Shown in pieces: positions 10,267-21,600 of a stretch of DNA of 64,000 bases. The notes beneath the pieces are model-generated. The model was given only the letters and a program-made list of their open reading frames with translations, was not told where the DNA came from and ran no database searches. The DNA comes from Phytophthora colocasiae. Taxonomy: Eukaryota; Oomycota; Peronosporomycetes; Peronosporales; Peronosporaceae. The stretch lies in assembly GCA_018806915.1 (NCBI GenBank), contig JAGKQI010000028.1:186001-250000 (forward strand). Reading direction: 5' to 3'. Positions within the stretch are counted from its first letter, which is position 1. Every line of letters starts with the position of its first letter. The position numbers and the translations under genes were made by a program.

Positions 10267-10441
10267 AAACACGTTTGCGAGCATTGGATTTGGCATCGCC
10301 CCGTCCCCTGACTCTGAAACAATAAACGAAAGCGATGGCGAAGACGAGATAGAAGACGCAAGCGAAGGTGAAGGTGAAGGTGGGCTATCTAGCGACGAAG
10401 CCGAGGATATTAGCGACATACTGTATACCATTAGTCTCTAA
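10267..10441 (+). pseudogene. C-terminal piece of the pogo-type transposase split by element X
   Basis: Starting with the AAAC target duplication, the plus strand continues in phase the frame that stops being transposase at 47500 on the minus strand. There the codons read ERCIRN; here TFASIGFGIAPSPDS follows, then an acidic tail rich in E, D, G and S, to a TAA at 10439-10441. An IRN-x-F-x-x-x-GF pattern followed by an acidic tail is the usual C-terminus of pogo/Tigger DDE transposases. The orientation is opposite to the main part, which needs an inversion after the insertion. Confidence 0.8.
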
Positions 10442-10811
10442 ACTGTTCCTCAATGTCACTGAGCATTAAGCACCTAACCATGCCGCCGAATCGATCAGAG
10501 TGACGGCGCTTTTGTCCGTCCTCAGAGTGACGCATATCCTCTACGACAGTGGCGAATTGGTTCTTGTAGTGATCGCGTTGGCGAAGTAGCCTTATTGGCA
10601 GGAAGCCTACGAGATATTTCTGAGTTGCATCTCGCACTATGAAAGCCTTAATGCAGTAGTCCAACTCGCCATCACCTTGGTCCTCCACTTGAACGCGAAA
10701 CACCAACAAATCCCCGACTTGAATGTGCTTGCCACACATTTCATGAGCAGCACAGCTACGACCTCCACCCCCAATATCGCACCCGACGACGCTGACCCCC
10801 GGCGGCACCAT
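10431..10811 (-). CDS. Hypothetical 126-residue protein, tail-to-tail with the transposase
   Basis: The ATG at 10811 opens MVPPGVSVVGCDIGGGGR, followed by HIQVGDLLVFRVQVEDQG, CIKAFIVRDATQKYLVGFLP and KRRHSDRFGGMVRCLML. I do not recognise a family. Composition is that of a real small globular protein: alternating hydrophobic strands, four cysteines, few low-complexity residues. Its stop (10431-10433) lies inside the last codons of the transposase piece (stop 10439-10441), so the two frames converge and overlap by 11 bp. It may be a second gene of the same DNA transposon, or the next gene. No signal peptide or membrane segment is seen. Confidence 0.5.
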   Translation of the reverse strand: MVPPGVSVVGCDIGGGGRSCAAHEMCGKHIQVGDLLVFRVQVEDQGDGELDYCIKAFIVRDATQKYLVGFLPIRLLRQRDHYKNQFATVVEDMRHSEDGQKRRHSDRFGGMVRCLMLSDIEEQFRD

Positions 10812-10857
10812 CCTGGTTTGTCCGCTCGCGGATCTAATGGGTGTCTGTGGCCTATTC

Positions 10858-12553
10858 TGACATGATGCTATTTCCGATTTTCGAGCGACAGGTGGATATT
10901 ACGTTACGATGTGATTGGTTATACTATGGGGTATAAGCGAAAGGGATTTTGGGACGCGGCCGTATGTCACAACTGTAGAAGATTGTAGATAAACCTTCGC
11001 CTGACTGTAAAGGGGCCCAAAAGACCAGAAGTGTACTTCAGAGTGTGCACAACTCTGAAGGTCAAATGCACTCTGTCTGGTCACCGGACTTTCCCCGACG
11101 ATGAGTGCCTAAGTTCTGGCGGAAAGTCTCTCAGAAGAACGTATCTCTGAGAGACCTCATCCCGTTACCGTCCAGCGCGATGATTGATGGTTCAAGGATT
11201 CACAATATTTACCCACAGAGACCAAGTATCGCGCGCCGGACGCCGCGCACCCGCGCAACCCTCAAGATCTTCATGTACGTTGTAGCATTGGTGCTCCGTA
11301 CTCTGGTTTCGTATTCAAGACTCTGGTATCTCTAACTCTGAGTGACTAAGACTCTGAACACCAAGTGATATCAGACTCTGAAAACCAGGATACCAGACTC
11401 TGAAACCATCAAAGATCCAAGACCATACTGAAACCAAGTGAACCCAAGTTCAAGTCACGCATTCAAGTGATTACTGACCTGCACATCCCCCGTAATGACG
11501 TCTCTACCTGTTAACCCATCGAGATCGGCTGCACAGACTGCATACTGAGATCAAGTCAAGATATCTTATATATACAAGAGCCAAGTGTACCTGACATATG
11601 AAGACTGACTGCTCAAAGGACGCAAAGATGACAAGAAGAAGAGAGTTACCAGAGATATATTATAGTTATGAGGAAGATAAACGATAAACAGAGTTCAATT
11701 TGCCGTGCTAACTGCACAAGTCATTGTATTCTGCTTGAGAGGTATCCAAGCCACTACGTCATTATGTGCCGTGTGATCTCCACCAAATTCAATCCCCTTT
11801 GGTGGAGATCAGGTAACGCAGAGACCTGAAAGGACCCGCCTATTCCATATCCTAGTTGGGTCGTTTGTTTTGTCTCTAGCGGTAGCCCATTTCATATTGC
11901 TCGTTTGGACAGGATCTGGAAACTAGACAGTCGTTTTCAGAGTGCTAAGTAGACTGTTGTATATAACCGATTGTATTGGTTTATATTTTCCCTCTATACT
12001 AGAGGGTGGTGCGCGAACGTAAAGGGATACCAGACAGACCAGGTGTCTGGTAGCAAGTCCCTAGTTGACCTGGAGTGCTAGCCTAGCCCACCGTTCAAGG
12101 GCCTAGAAAGAATAATAACAGCTGTATATATCTGTATATTTTCGAACTCTGTGTATTGGTTGTTTATCTCTGAAAGTCAGGTATCTCGGTTCTGGATTTG
12201 TGATATTCAGACACCGATTTCAGACTTTCTCTGGCTTATTAACCTCTTTTCGACCGCCGACTCCCTGGAAACCAACTTGTTTTCCGGAGATTCCGCCTCC
12301 CGAACGCTCCTGAAAGGATTTTCCTGAATACCGACACCAGACTCCAAGGGAACTTCAACCCCTCTTTACATCGTATTCTCAGACTCCGGCGAGGGTCATA
12401 TTTCCGAAGACAACGAACCCGCAAGGATACCGCAAGGTACCACACGCCAACCTACCGTTGTACGGCTCTGAAAACCCCTTTTCAGTAGTCGTATAACTAG
12501 GGTTCACTATACGCCCCCTGCTCCGCGACCAAAGTTTCACCGACTTCGCGACA
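10858..12553 (+). repeat. Family A LTR heading composite element A3
   Basis: 1696 bp, TGACATGATGC...CTTCGCGACA, followed by the primer site TGGTGCGCGTGCCCGGAT and gag at 12647. It is near-identical by eye, in reverse, to 8578-10130, but its first 120 bp belong to the other LTR subtype. Its left flank ATTC does not match the right flank of 46364-47499 (GTTT), so it is not the original partner of that LTR. Confidence 0.85.
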
Positions 12554-12646
12554 ACTGGTGCGCGTGCCCGGATTTTTGGAATCGTGATATCACCGGATTT
12601 GAGAGTACAAGAAGAGAAAGTTTCCTGTCAAGCGTCTACATTCAAG

Positions 12647-13362
12647 ATGGCTACACCAGGATCTACGAGAGGAGGACGCCGTGGTCGTGGTCGGAGTACT
12701 CCGACACGTCAATCCAAGCGTCTACAAGGTCTGTCGCCTGACGAGCAACCAGACTTGGATGCTATCCAGAAGGCGGCCCGCGAGAGGAGGAAAGCTGCGC
12801 GAGAGAAGAAGGCAGCTGAGAGTGTGAGCGTCCCAGAACCGGCGGCCGAAGACCAGCCCGCTGAAGAACCAGAAGCTCAGGAGACACCTGCTGTCTCTGG
12901 TGAACAAGGGAAGACGGCCCGTCAGAAGTCGAAGCTTCTGGTGACGAGGTGACCACCACCCGCGAGGGTGGTGATGAGGCGCCTGAGGGAAGCGCCGATA
13001 TGGTTGAGCCCCCGGAAGTGATTGATCTGCGTTCAGATTCGACAACTTCCGGCCAGTCCGTGGATGAAGTGAAACCAGAACCCGGACTCTCTGGAAGTCA
13101 AGATCCGCAGTCCCCAAAGTCTGAAGACGCACCAATGTTTGATGACATGCTGATGAAGTCCGAAGATTCTCTGAAGACACCGTCGGACGAGTCTGGGAGG
13201 GCTGATTCGCTGGACGGAGAACGTACTCTGAAGTACGTGCGCCGTGAGTTCAGCCGCTGGAGAGATATGGATGCCGGCAGGGTCGTACCGCCAAACGTCA
13301 AGTATGTATGGCCGACGACGAAGCCCAGCGCCGATGTCTTCCAGAAGGCTGCTGGAGCGACC
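12647..13362 (+). pseudogene. gag: Gag of A3, N-terminal part, interrupted by A2
   Basis: The ATG at 12647 gives MATPGSTRGGRRGRGRSTPT. A 1-nt loss in a G run near 12910 shifts the frame. It resumes as TTTREGGDEAPEGS and runs to 13362 at residues KAAGAT, where the A2 LTR begins. The next residues (TGDYIKWRC) are found at 30361 onward. The duplicated GACC (13359-13362 and 30357-30360) shows this is an insertion break. Confidence 0.9.
13359..13362. other. Target site duplication of A2, left copy (right copy 30357-30360)
   Basis: GACC abuts the outer end of each A2 LTR. Removing one GACC and A2 rejoins the A3 gag codons GCG ACC GGT GAC in frame. Four bases is within the range known for gypsy integrases. 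Confidence 0.9.
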
Positions 13363-15054
13363 TGTCGCGAAGTCGGTGAAACTTTGGTCGCGGAGCAGGG
13401 GGCGTATAGTGAACCCTAGTTATACGACTACTGAAAAGGGGTTTTCAGAGCCGTACAACGGTAGGTTGGCGTGTGGTACCTTGCGGTATCCTTGCGGGTT
13501 CGTTGTCTTCGGAAATATGACCCTCGCCGGAGTCTGAGAATACGATGTAAAGAGGGGTTGAAGTTCCCTTGGAGTCTGGTGTCGGTATTCAGGAAAATCC
13601 TTTCAGGAGCGTTCGGGAGGCGGAATCTCCGGAAAACAAGTTGGTTTCCAGGGAGTCGGCGGTCGAAAAGAGGTTAATAAGCCAGAGAAAGTCTGAAATC
13701 GGTGTCTGAATATCACAAATCCAGAACCGAGATACCTGACTTTCAGAGATAAACAACCAATACACAGAGTTCGAAAATATACAGATATATACAGCTGTTA
13801 TTATTCTTTCTAGGCCCTTGAACGGTGGGCTAGGCTAGCACTCCAGGTCAACTAGGGACTTGCTACCAGACACCTGGTCTGTCTGGTATCCCTTTACGTT
13901 CGCGCACCACCCTCTAGTATAGAGGGAAAATATAAACCAATACAATCGGTTATATACAACAGTCTACTTAGCACTCTGAAAACGACTGTCTAGTTTCCAG
14001 AGCCTGTCCAAACGAACAATATGAAATGGGCTACCGCTAGAGACAAAACAAACGACCCAACTAGGATATGGAATAGGCGGGTCCTTTCAGGTCTCTGCGT
14101 TACCTGATCTCCACCAAAGGGGATTGAATTTGGTGGAGATCACACGACGCACATAATGACGTAGTGGCTTGGATACCTCTCAAGCGGACTTGTGCAGTAG
14201 CAAGCAAATTGAACTCTGTTTATCGTTTATCTTCCTCATAACTATAATATATCTCTGGTAACTCTCTTCTTCTTGTCATCTTTTGCGTCCTTTGAGCAGT
14301 CAGTCTTCATATGTCAGGTACACTTGGCTCTTGTATATATAAGATATCTTGACTTGATCTCAGTATGCAGTCTGTGCAGCCGATCTCGATGGGTTAACAG
14401 GTAGAGACGTCATTACGGGGGATGTGCAGGTCAGTAATCACTTGAATGCGTGACTTGAACTTGGGTTCACTTGGTTTCAGTATGGTCTTGGATCTTTGAT
14501 GGTTTCAGAGTCTGGTATCCTGGTTTTCAGAGTCTGATATCACTTGGTTTTCAGAGTCTTAGTCACTCAGAGTTAGAGGTACCAGAGTTTTGAGTAAGAA
14601 ACCAGAGTACGGAGCACCAATGCTACAATGTACATGAAGATCTTGAGGGTTGCGCGGGTGCGCGGCGTCCGGCGCGCGATACTTGGTCTCTGTGGGTAAA
14701 TATTGTGAATCCTTGAACCATCAATCATCGCGCTGGACGGTAACGGGATGAGGTCTCTCAGAGATACGTTCTTCTGAGAGACTTTCCGCCAGAACTTAGG
14801 CACTCATCGTCGAGGAAAGTCCGGTGACCAGACAGAGTGTAGTTGACCTTCAGAGTTGTGCACACTCTGAAGTACACTTCTGGTCCTTTGGGCCCCTTTA
14901 CAGTCAGGCGAAGGTTTATCCACAATCTTCCACAGATGTCGCACGGGTGCGGCCGCGTCCCAAAGTCCCTTTCGCTTATAACCCATAGTATAACCAATCA
15001 CATCGTAACGTAATATCCACCTGTCGCTTGAAAATCGGAAATAACATCATGTCA
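13363..15054 (-). repeat. 3' LTR of A2 (1692 bp)
   Basis: Plus strand TGTCGCG...CATGTCA. It contains the perfect hairpin GATCTCCACCAAA / TTTGGTGGAGATC (14106-14141), a dense run of TCAGAGT words (about 14500-14580) and the GGAAAGTCCGGTGACCAGA word (about 14814). Seen from the antisense gene it is the upstream region. Confidence 0.9.
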
Positions 15055-15068
15055 ACCGCCCCTCCTGG
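15055..15068 (-). other. Polypurine tract of A2
   Basis: Sense CCAGGAGGGGCGGT directly before the 3' LTR. The same tract precedes the 3' LTR at 46364. This is the expected plus-strand primer position. Confidence 0.75.
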
Positions 15069-15295
15069 TCACGATCCATCAGTGCGGAACTTTCTCCAAG
15101 CTGTGTATCATGGCCAGGCCTATCAAACATTCTGATAGACGGTTTTCAGAGCGTAGTGTAGCTGCAACTCTTTGCCAGTTGCCTGGTTTTCAGAGTCTCT
15201 GGTGTCCCGTCGCACAGTCTGATTCTCTCAGAGTCAGAAACTTGAATTTGACTCGCCTAACGGGCGATCATTTTCCAATCTCCGTCCTTTCGCTC

Positions 15296-18200
15296 ATGAG
15301 TGAGGAAACAAACACTTCCCTGGGCTCAAACGCTTCGGCGAGTGGGGTGGCAGGCGACGCCACAGGCACCTGTCCTGCTTCGGCAACTGCCAGTGCTGTA
15401 CAGGGTGGAAATGTTGGTTCAACCACATCGCCAGGTGACAGCTCTAGCGCCCCAGCCCTCACATCCCAGCCTAAAACTTCACAGGTCGATGGTTCGATTG
15501 GGGATCTCCCTGGTGATGGCATGGACTCAGCTGGCTCAGGTGATCTTTCGCCATCGGCGGCTTCACGTGGGGGATCCCGCTCCGAATTCTCTGAGGGAAC
15601 TCCTGGTGCCTTCAGGCCGCGAGCTTTCGGCGCCCCACGGCTTTTGTCCACGGGGGAGGTCGATCGGCTGTTTCATCAGGGTCTGGTGACGGCTACAGGA
15701 AACCAAGTCACGACGTTGGGGGACTCTGATGTTCCCCAGAATTATGTCGCCTCGTCAAACCAGAGGGATGTGCCTTTCTGGTTAGCACTCCTGCACGAGC
15801 TGAAGACTTCAGAAGGGGGCGTCATATTGCGAACGCGTACGGTGGCCCCTGTGTACTCGTGGGTTACGAGGCTCTCACTGACGAAGACCTCCGGGAGTTG
15901 GAGCGAGTGATCCCAAGCTTCGATCCTGACGAAGTTGTGTCCCCGTGTGCTCAGACTCAGACGTGCGCACCTTGGATGCTCTGACGTCGTCTGTGGAGGT
16001 TCGCCGGGAACTGGGGTCTCTGGTTTCTCACGTCTCCCCTACTCGGCTCGCCGAGAAGGTTTTTCGTAGAGCTGGATGCTTGAAACTCATGACCGCTGCT
16101 CATCGCCGCCTTCGGGAACGCGTTGGTTCTCAGAACGGTGTCGCCTTGATCGATGCTGCAGCAGCGCGCTCTGAACGCGAAGAAATCAAGCGTGAGTGGG
16201 TACTGCACTGTCAATACTGGAAGCACGAGCTTAAGTGTGCCCAGCAAGACGCCGGTGTGGTAGAAGAACGCATGACTTCGGAGATTCAGGATCTCAAGGC
16301 TCACTACCAGGACCAAGTGGAAGCTCTGAAGTCGGATAAGGCAGCTCTGAAATCCCAAGTCGCTGATCTTCAAGCGCAAGTCTCAATTCTGAGATCGCGT
16401 CCTGAAGTCAAACCCACAGATCCATGGGGATTCTCAGAGTTCTTACAAGAGAACTCTGAAATCTCCGGTAATTGGGATCGGCTTCATGACCTTCTGGTGT
16501 CGTTTCAGGAGAATATTATCGTCCCTGATAACTGGCTGCTGAGAAGGCTGCGAACCAGAGTTCTGGATCTTACTCGTCCAAGTGCTGAAGCCTCAGAGTC
16601 CAAGAGCGAGAGTGTCATATCCACCGAAGCCCCATATTCTGAAATCATCTCCGAAGCGGCCGTTTAAGTGGGACCTCAAGCATTTGCAGCGTCGCCCGTC
16701 CGGACACAAGCCCGTTGAAGACTCGGCGCTTCCGGCGAATGCAGGTTCCAAGGTGGCAAAGTCTGAGGTCCACAAGAGGCTCCCTGGTGACGTGGTCTGG
16801 AAAGAAGTTCGACCCGACCTCCGCCAAGCCCTGCTGTCTGGGATCAAGTATGATAAAGCCATGGAGTGGCTGGCGTCGGACAAAGAGGCTCACAGTCTCT
16901 TTAGTAGTCCGGTTCTCATTCAGATGTTGGTGAGTCTGGTATTTTCTCGTCGTCTGGACTCCACTATCTGGGCCAAGTACGTCCCCGAAGTGTATTACCA
17001 GATGGCCGACGAGGTGGTGGATCGTCACATCTCAGCTGGTACCGAGCCTGCAGCCTGGGGTGATCTGGATGGTCACGTGAATTACCCGGAGAGTGATGTT
17101 GAGTCCACTGCCGATGACCCCAAGGGCGACCCCGATTACAAAGATTCTGGTGCGATCGAGTCAGGAGACGAAGATGACGACGAGAGCTCTGATGACGGTG
17201 CGTCTAACGACAGTGAATCTGAGAGCAACATGTCTGAAGGCAAGCAGTCTCAAGACAAGAATTCTGGGAACAAGAAGTCTGGGGACAAGAAGTCCGGGAG
17301 CAAGAAGTCTGGAAACAAGGAGTCTGATGACCACCCGCGTCCCGGTTCCAAGCGTCCCCGGGACTCTGATGACGACTCGAACTCTGATGATGGACCTATC
17401 ATCCCCACCAAGAAGTCCAAGAGAAGCCTTGCGTCCATAAAAGCCCATACCAGTCCCAAGTCTCGCCCGAAATCCACCAGTGGAAGTGGATCGAAGTCCA
17501 AAAGTTCTTCTGGGAAAGCACGTAGTCTGGTGTCCAAGTCCTATAATTCCCTGACGGTCAAGGAGCTCCAGGTGGTGGAAACACCAGACTGTGAGGCATC
17601 CTCCTGGTTGTACTAGGTACAACGAGTGAGCTCTACCAAGACCACCACTGGCCAGACATTGGGTTTCTCAGACTACGAGGTGCACAAACACTCATGTGCC
17701 ATCCTCAAGAAGCGCTGGGACTCTGAGCGGTACTGTGCAGTCATCCGCAGGAAGCGCGCCCCTTGGAAAGTCATGTTCGACAACCGATTCTCAGAGTTTT
17801 ACTTCCACAAGCGGGACGAACTGGGACCCATGGTGTTGGCTGACGTGGAAGACATCGTGCGCAGCATGAAGAAGCATGCTCAAGCCTTCTGGGAGCGTAC
17901 TCATTGGGTAACTATGGACGTTGAAGCTGAAGACAAGTCTGCGGAGCTCCACAAGTACCGGGCCATGCGTCGTGGTGCCATGATTCGTCAGCACAACGCC
18001 CTCATCCGAAAAGTCCTGAAGCACAAGGACTTCCCAGAGTCGATACTCTCAGAGCCCGGCATCTGGGTCGTTCCTGACAAGTCCTGTCCCTGGATCTGGC
18101 AAGATCCCAGAGTCGCGAAGCTCGGGGGTCCCAACTGGAGACGCAACTGGGCGACTTGGATGCGATTGAGCCTGCTCGGATGCAATGGGCCACGGTGAAC

Positions 18201-18299
18201 GTGGACGAAGAGTGGCTCCAGTACGTTCCTGCCGAAGTCATGAAAGATCACATGACACCCACAGAGCGTTCCGAGAACCCGATCTCCCTTCGTTATTGA
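15296..18299 (+). pseudogene. Long gene antisense to A2, about 1000 codons, decayed
   Basis: Plus-strand coding region lying between pol and the 3' LTR of the minus-strand A2. It is read as one gene broken by 1-nt shifts near 15850, 15940, 16650 and 18135 and a TAG at 17614 (CAG to TAG likely). It starts at the ATG 15296 (MSEETNTSLGSN) and ends at the TGA 18297-18299. Order: S/T/G/A-rich N-terminus (about 1-130); folded region with VPFWLALLHELK; coiled coil (about 16190-16390); region with RPDLRQALLSGIKYDKAMEWL and TIWAKYVPEVYYQMAD; acidic S/D/E tract (17090-17240); K/S repeat of the type KKSG (17265-17330); basic S/K tract; C-terminal region with AILKKRWDSERYCAVIRRKRAPWK and FWERTHWVTMDVEAEDK. 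I recognise no family. Length, codon-like composition and domain order argue for a real protein. Plant Tat elements also carry antisense ORFs at this position. Confidence 0.72.
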
Positions 18300-18677
18300 A
18301 ACTCAGGTGTCCACCATGGTACCCACGGGAAGGCTGCATTTTGAGAAGCCTAATAGTTGTCTGCATTCGTGACGTAAACCCCCGGCTTCAGTGTAGCTTC
18401 CTAATCCCTTAACTTTCCAATATCACTCCATTTAATCTCATCATCTCATTGCTAGTAACCTTGTATCCTTCAGCACTTAATTCTCCACAAATTCACTTCC
18501 ACATTCACATTCACACAGTCGTTTCTTATATAAGCAGTAACATGATCGATCACATATCCAAACACACGAATTTCAGAAATAAGCCTCTGAAAAACATGTA
18601 CTCAGACTACCATTCTCTGAAAATCCGAGTCTGAAATCCTTCAGATATCAGACTTCCAGGTGTGCATTCAGAGTCAT
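18300..18677. other. AT-richer gap between the antisense gene and the pol stop
   Basis: About 380 bp with TC-rich, A/T-rich sequence and several TTTCAGA/TCTGAAA words. No coding frame is supported. It would hold the convergent 3' ends of the two A2 transcripts. Confidence 0.5.
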
Positions 18678-21600
18678 TTAGACTCTGGGGTGATCGTCTC
18701 CAGCCTGCATTGCCTGAAAACGAGCTCGTGCTCGTGCACTCTGGTTGAGTTCATAAAGTAGTGCCCCACAGTTCAGCTTCGATAATGGTAACCACTCAGT
18801 TTCATCGTAACCTTTCCACTTAACCAGATATTCGCGCAGGCGTTTAGACGTCCTGGTACGCTTGCTCCAGCGGGTGTCCAGGATTTCTCTACTTCGTACT
18901 CGTCATTCTCAACGTCAGGCTCCCGACTATCTTCTGGTAACAAGGCAGCGTCAAAGTCATCGTCTTCTGGAATCTGGAGCTCTGCTGTTGGTCGTCTGGG
19001 AAACAGAGCTCTAGGTTTCAGGCGGCTCACATGCACCCAGGGGTTTACACGATATCCGGTATCTTCAACCTTGAGTCGCACCCTGAAATTGTCCAGCATC
19101 TCCTCGATCCTGAAAGGTCCGTGCCACATGTGCGCCAGTTTCCTGCTCAATCCCGTTTGTACCTTAGGGATGTAGAGCCATACGGCGTCGCCTATAGCAA
19201 AACCTGACTTCAAACGCTCTGATAACTCGTTCCACTTTCTGGTTTGTTCTTCAGACCGATCACGTTTTGCCTTCTTCTGGAGATCTTCGGCACACGCCAG
19301 AGCATAACTATAGTCTCGTTGCATCTTCCTTCTCCATTCGTAAGCAGTTCGCTCCTGAGTCGTCGACGGCTTGGGTCCAAGCATAGCGGACACCGTACCG
19401 TGAGCATCCCAACCATGCGCCAAATAGAAAGGTGTTTCCAGACGAGTGGCGTCAAATGACGTATTCAGGGCGAACATCAGACGTTCAGCATGATCATCCC
19501 AGTCACTTTGATCAGCTTCAGAGATATATGCCTTAATCGCGCGCACCACAGTTTGTACTGATCGCTCCTGCTGGCCGTTGGCTTGAGGTCGGTATCCTAG
19601 AGTAGCTCGTTGTCTGCTACCCAAAAGCTCCCTGAAACACTTGAACACCTCACTCATGAAACGAGGATCTTGATCATGACGAATCAGAGAGCTAGCTCCA
19701 AAGTTTCTGGAAACGCGTTCCTCATAGGCCACTGCTACATCCTGAGCAGTGGTGACACTCATCGGCTTGCACATCACGTATCCTGAAAACATATCCTGGA
19801 ACAGCAAGAGAAATGTGTTTCCACGTGCTGATTTCGGCATGTGGGTTACAAAATCCATAGACACCACTTCAAACGGCCGGCTGGGCTCAATATTTCCAGG
19901 TGACGGTCCAGGATTTGGGGGTCGCCCCTTGCCACTGGCACAGTCCACACATTCCTTCACGAATCTCTCCACATCGGCATACATACCCAACCAGTAAAAT
20001 TCCGAACTCAGCTTCTCAAAGGTTCTCCTGATCCCTTGATGTCCACCTTGGTAGTCTTCATGAGCATAGTGTAACAGGTCTGAATACAAGCCTCTGGGAA
20101 CCACCAGTCTGAGTTCGTCAACATTGTCCCGGGGCCGCTCTCGAGTAGCGCGACTCAGACGATAAAGTACATCTCTAGAATCCAGAACGAAATCCTCAGC
20201 AACTCTGGCAAGCTTCCTGACTCGGGGTCGTGGTAAATCTCCCACATCGCCCTTCAGAAACTTCATGAGCTCAACCAAGTACGGGTCCTGGCTCTGATGC
20301 GCCTTAATCCGTCGCCAGCGTTCTGCCTGGAACTCCAAAGGCCCCAAAGGTCCTCGTTCCTCGTCATCCTCAGGCGGATTAGCGTCAAGCGGACCTTGGG
20401 CACGGGTTACAGCAATCAATATTCTGGCTGATCGAGGCAGGGGTGCGGATTCCGGACCAGAAACATCCTCAGATTCTGGTGACGCATTATGATTTTCAGA
20501 GTCTGGTATCTTTGGCTCTTGAACTTCCATGGTCGGGACTGAGCGAGGCTTCATCAGTTTCTCATGAACTTTGGATACCAGTTGCAGGTGCATAAGCTCA
20601 TCCTCATCTTGTACTCGCCAAGCTTCCCCAAGGGTCAAAGTCTTCGAGGTCAGGTAATCCGCCGCTTGGTTGAACTCGCGCTTCACATGCACCAACTTCA
20701 GAGTCTGAAACTTGGTTTTCAGAGACTCAAATTCGGCCAACCTCCGTTGCAAGTTAGGGTGATTGCAGTTGATCAATCCCTGAGCCTGTTGTATCGCGAT
20801 GCGCGAGTCTCCCACAACCACCAGTTCCTGTATTCCGTGGTCGAGTGCCATCTTCAGACCATAATGCAGGCCACAGTACTCTGAGTCGTTCACCGTGACA
20901 TGTGTCAGAGGGAATCCTCGGGCTTCCAGAACACTCCACCCCGGGAGTTTCCAGAGTATACACCCACAGCTTCCCAGACGAGTAGACGTCTTTGCGGCAC
21001 CGTCGAAACTCAGAACATAACCCTGATAATCTGCTTCCAGCATTTCCACACTGATAGGAACTGGCGGCTTGACTCGCCCCTTGACTGGGATCAGATTTTC
21101 AGAGACTTCGTCCAGATGCTCCCTGGGGGTAATGCCCGCACCGAGTATAGCTGGGAGTCCATCTTCATCACGCTGAATCCGGCGGATCTCCAAGTTCCAC
21201 TGCGACAATTTCAGACCCCAGTTGACGTTTCTGCCGTCGGAGCTCGATGTCAGCAACCATTTCAGGACAGAGTATCTGGTATAGACCACAATCACCGGAC
21301 TTGACTCCACCAGAGCTCTGAAGTATTCCAAAACTCTGAGGATCGCGATCACCTCCTTCTCAGCGATGTGATACCTGAGTTCGGCATCATTCAGGACACG
21401 ACCTGTGAACCGGACCGGGTGAATTATTCCCTCGTATTCTTGTCCCAAAACTGCCGAAGAAGCCCAAGGGTTCGCGTGTGGAATGACAACAAACGGTCTG
21501 GTTCGGTCTGGGTGTCTGAGTAGTGGAGTAGAGACTATCTTGCGTTTCAGAATCTCGAATGCCTCTTTCGCACGAGTCAGGTCTCGTCCAGCACGAATCT

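Noticed and set aside
8129..13002. Large palindrome as a foldback or Helitron-like transposon
   Set aside because: Each arm is an ordinary A-family LTR plus gag start with primer site, and the loop holds a transposase fragment that maps to 47500. Recombined LTR elements explain it.
17161..17622. Minus-strand frame of 153 codons inside the antisense gene
   Set aside because: It mirrors the S/D/K-rich repeats of the plus-strand frame. Low complexity creates open frames on both strands.
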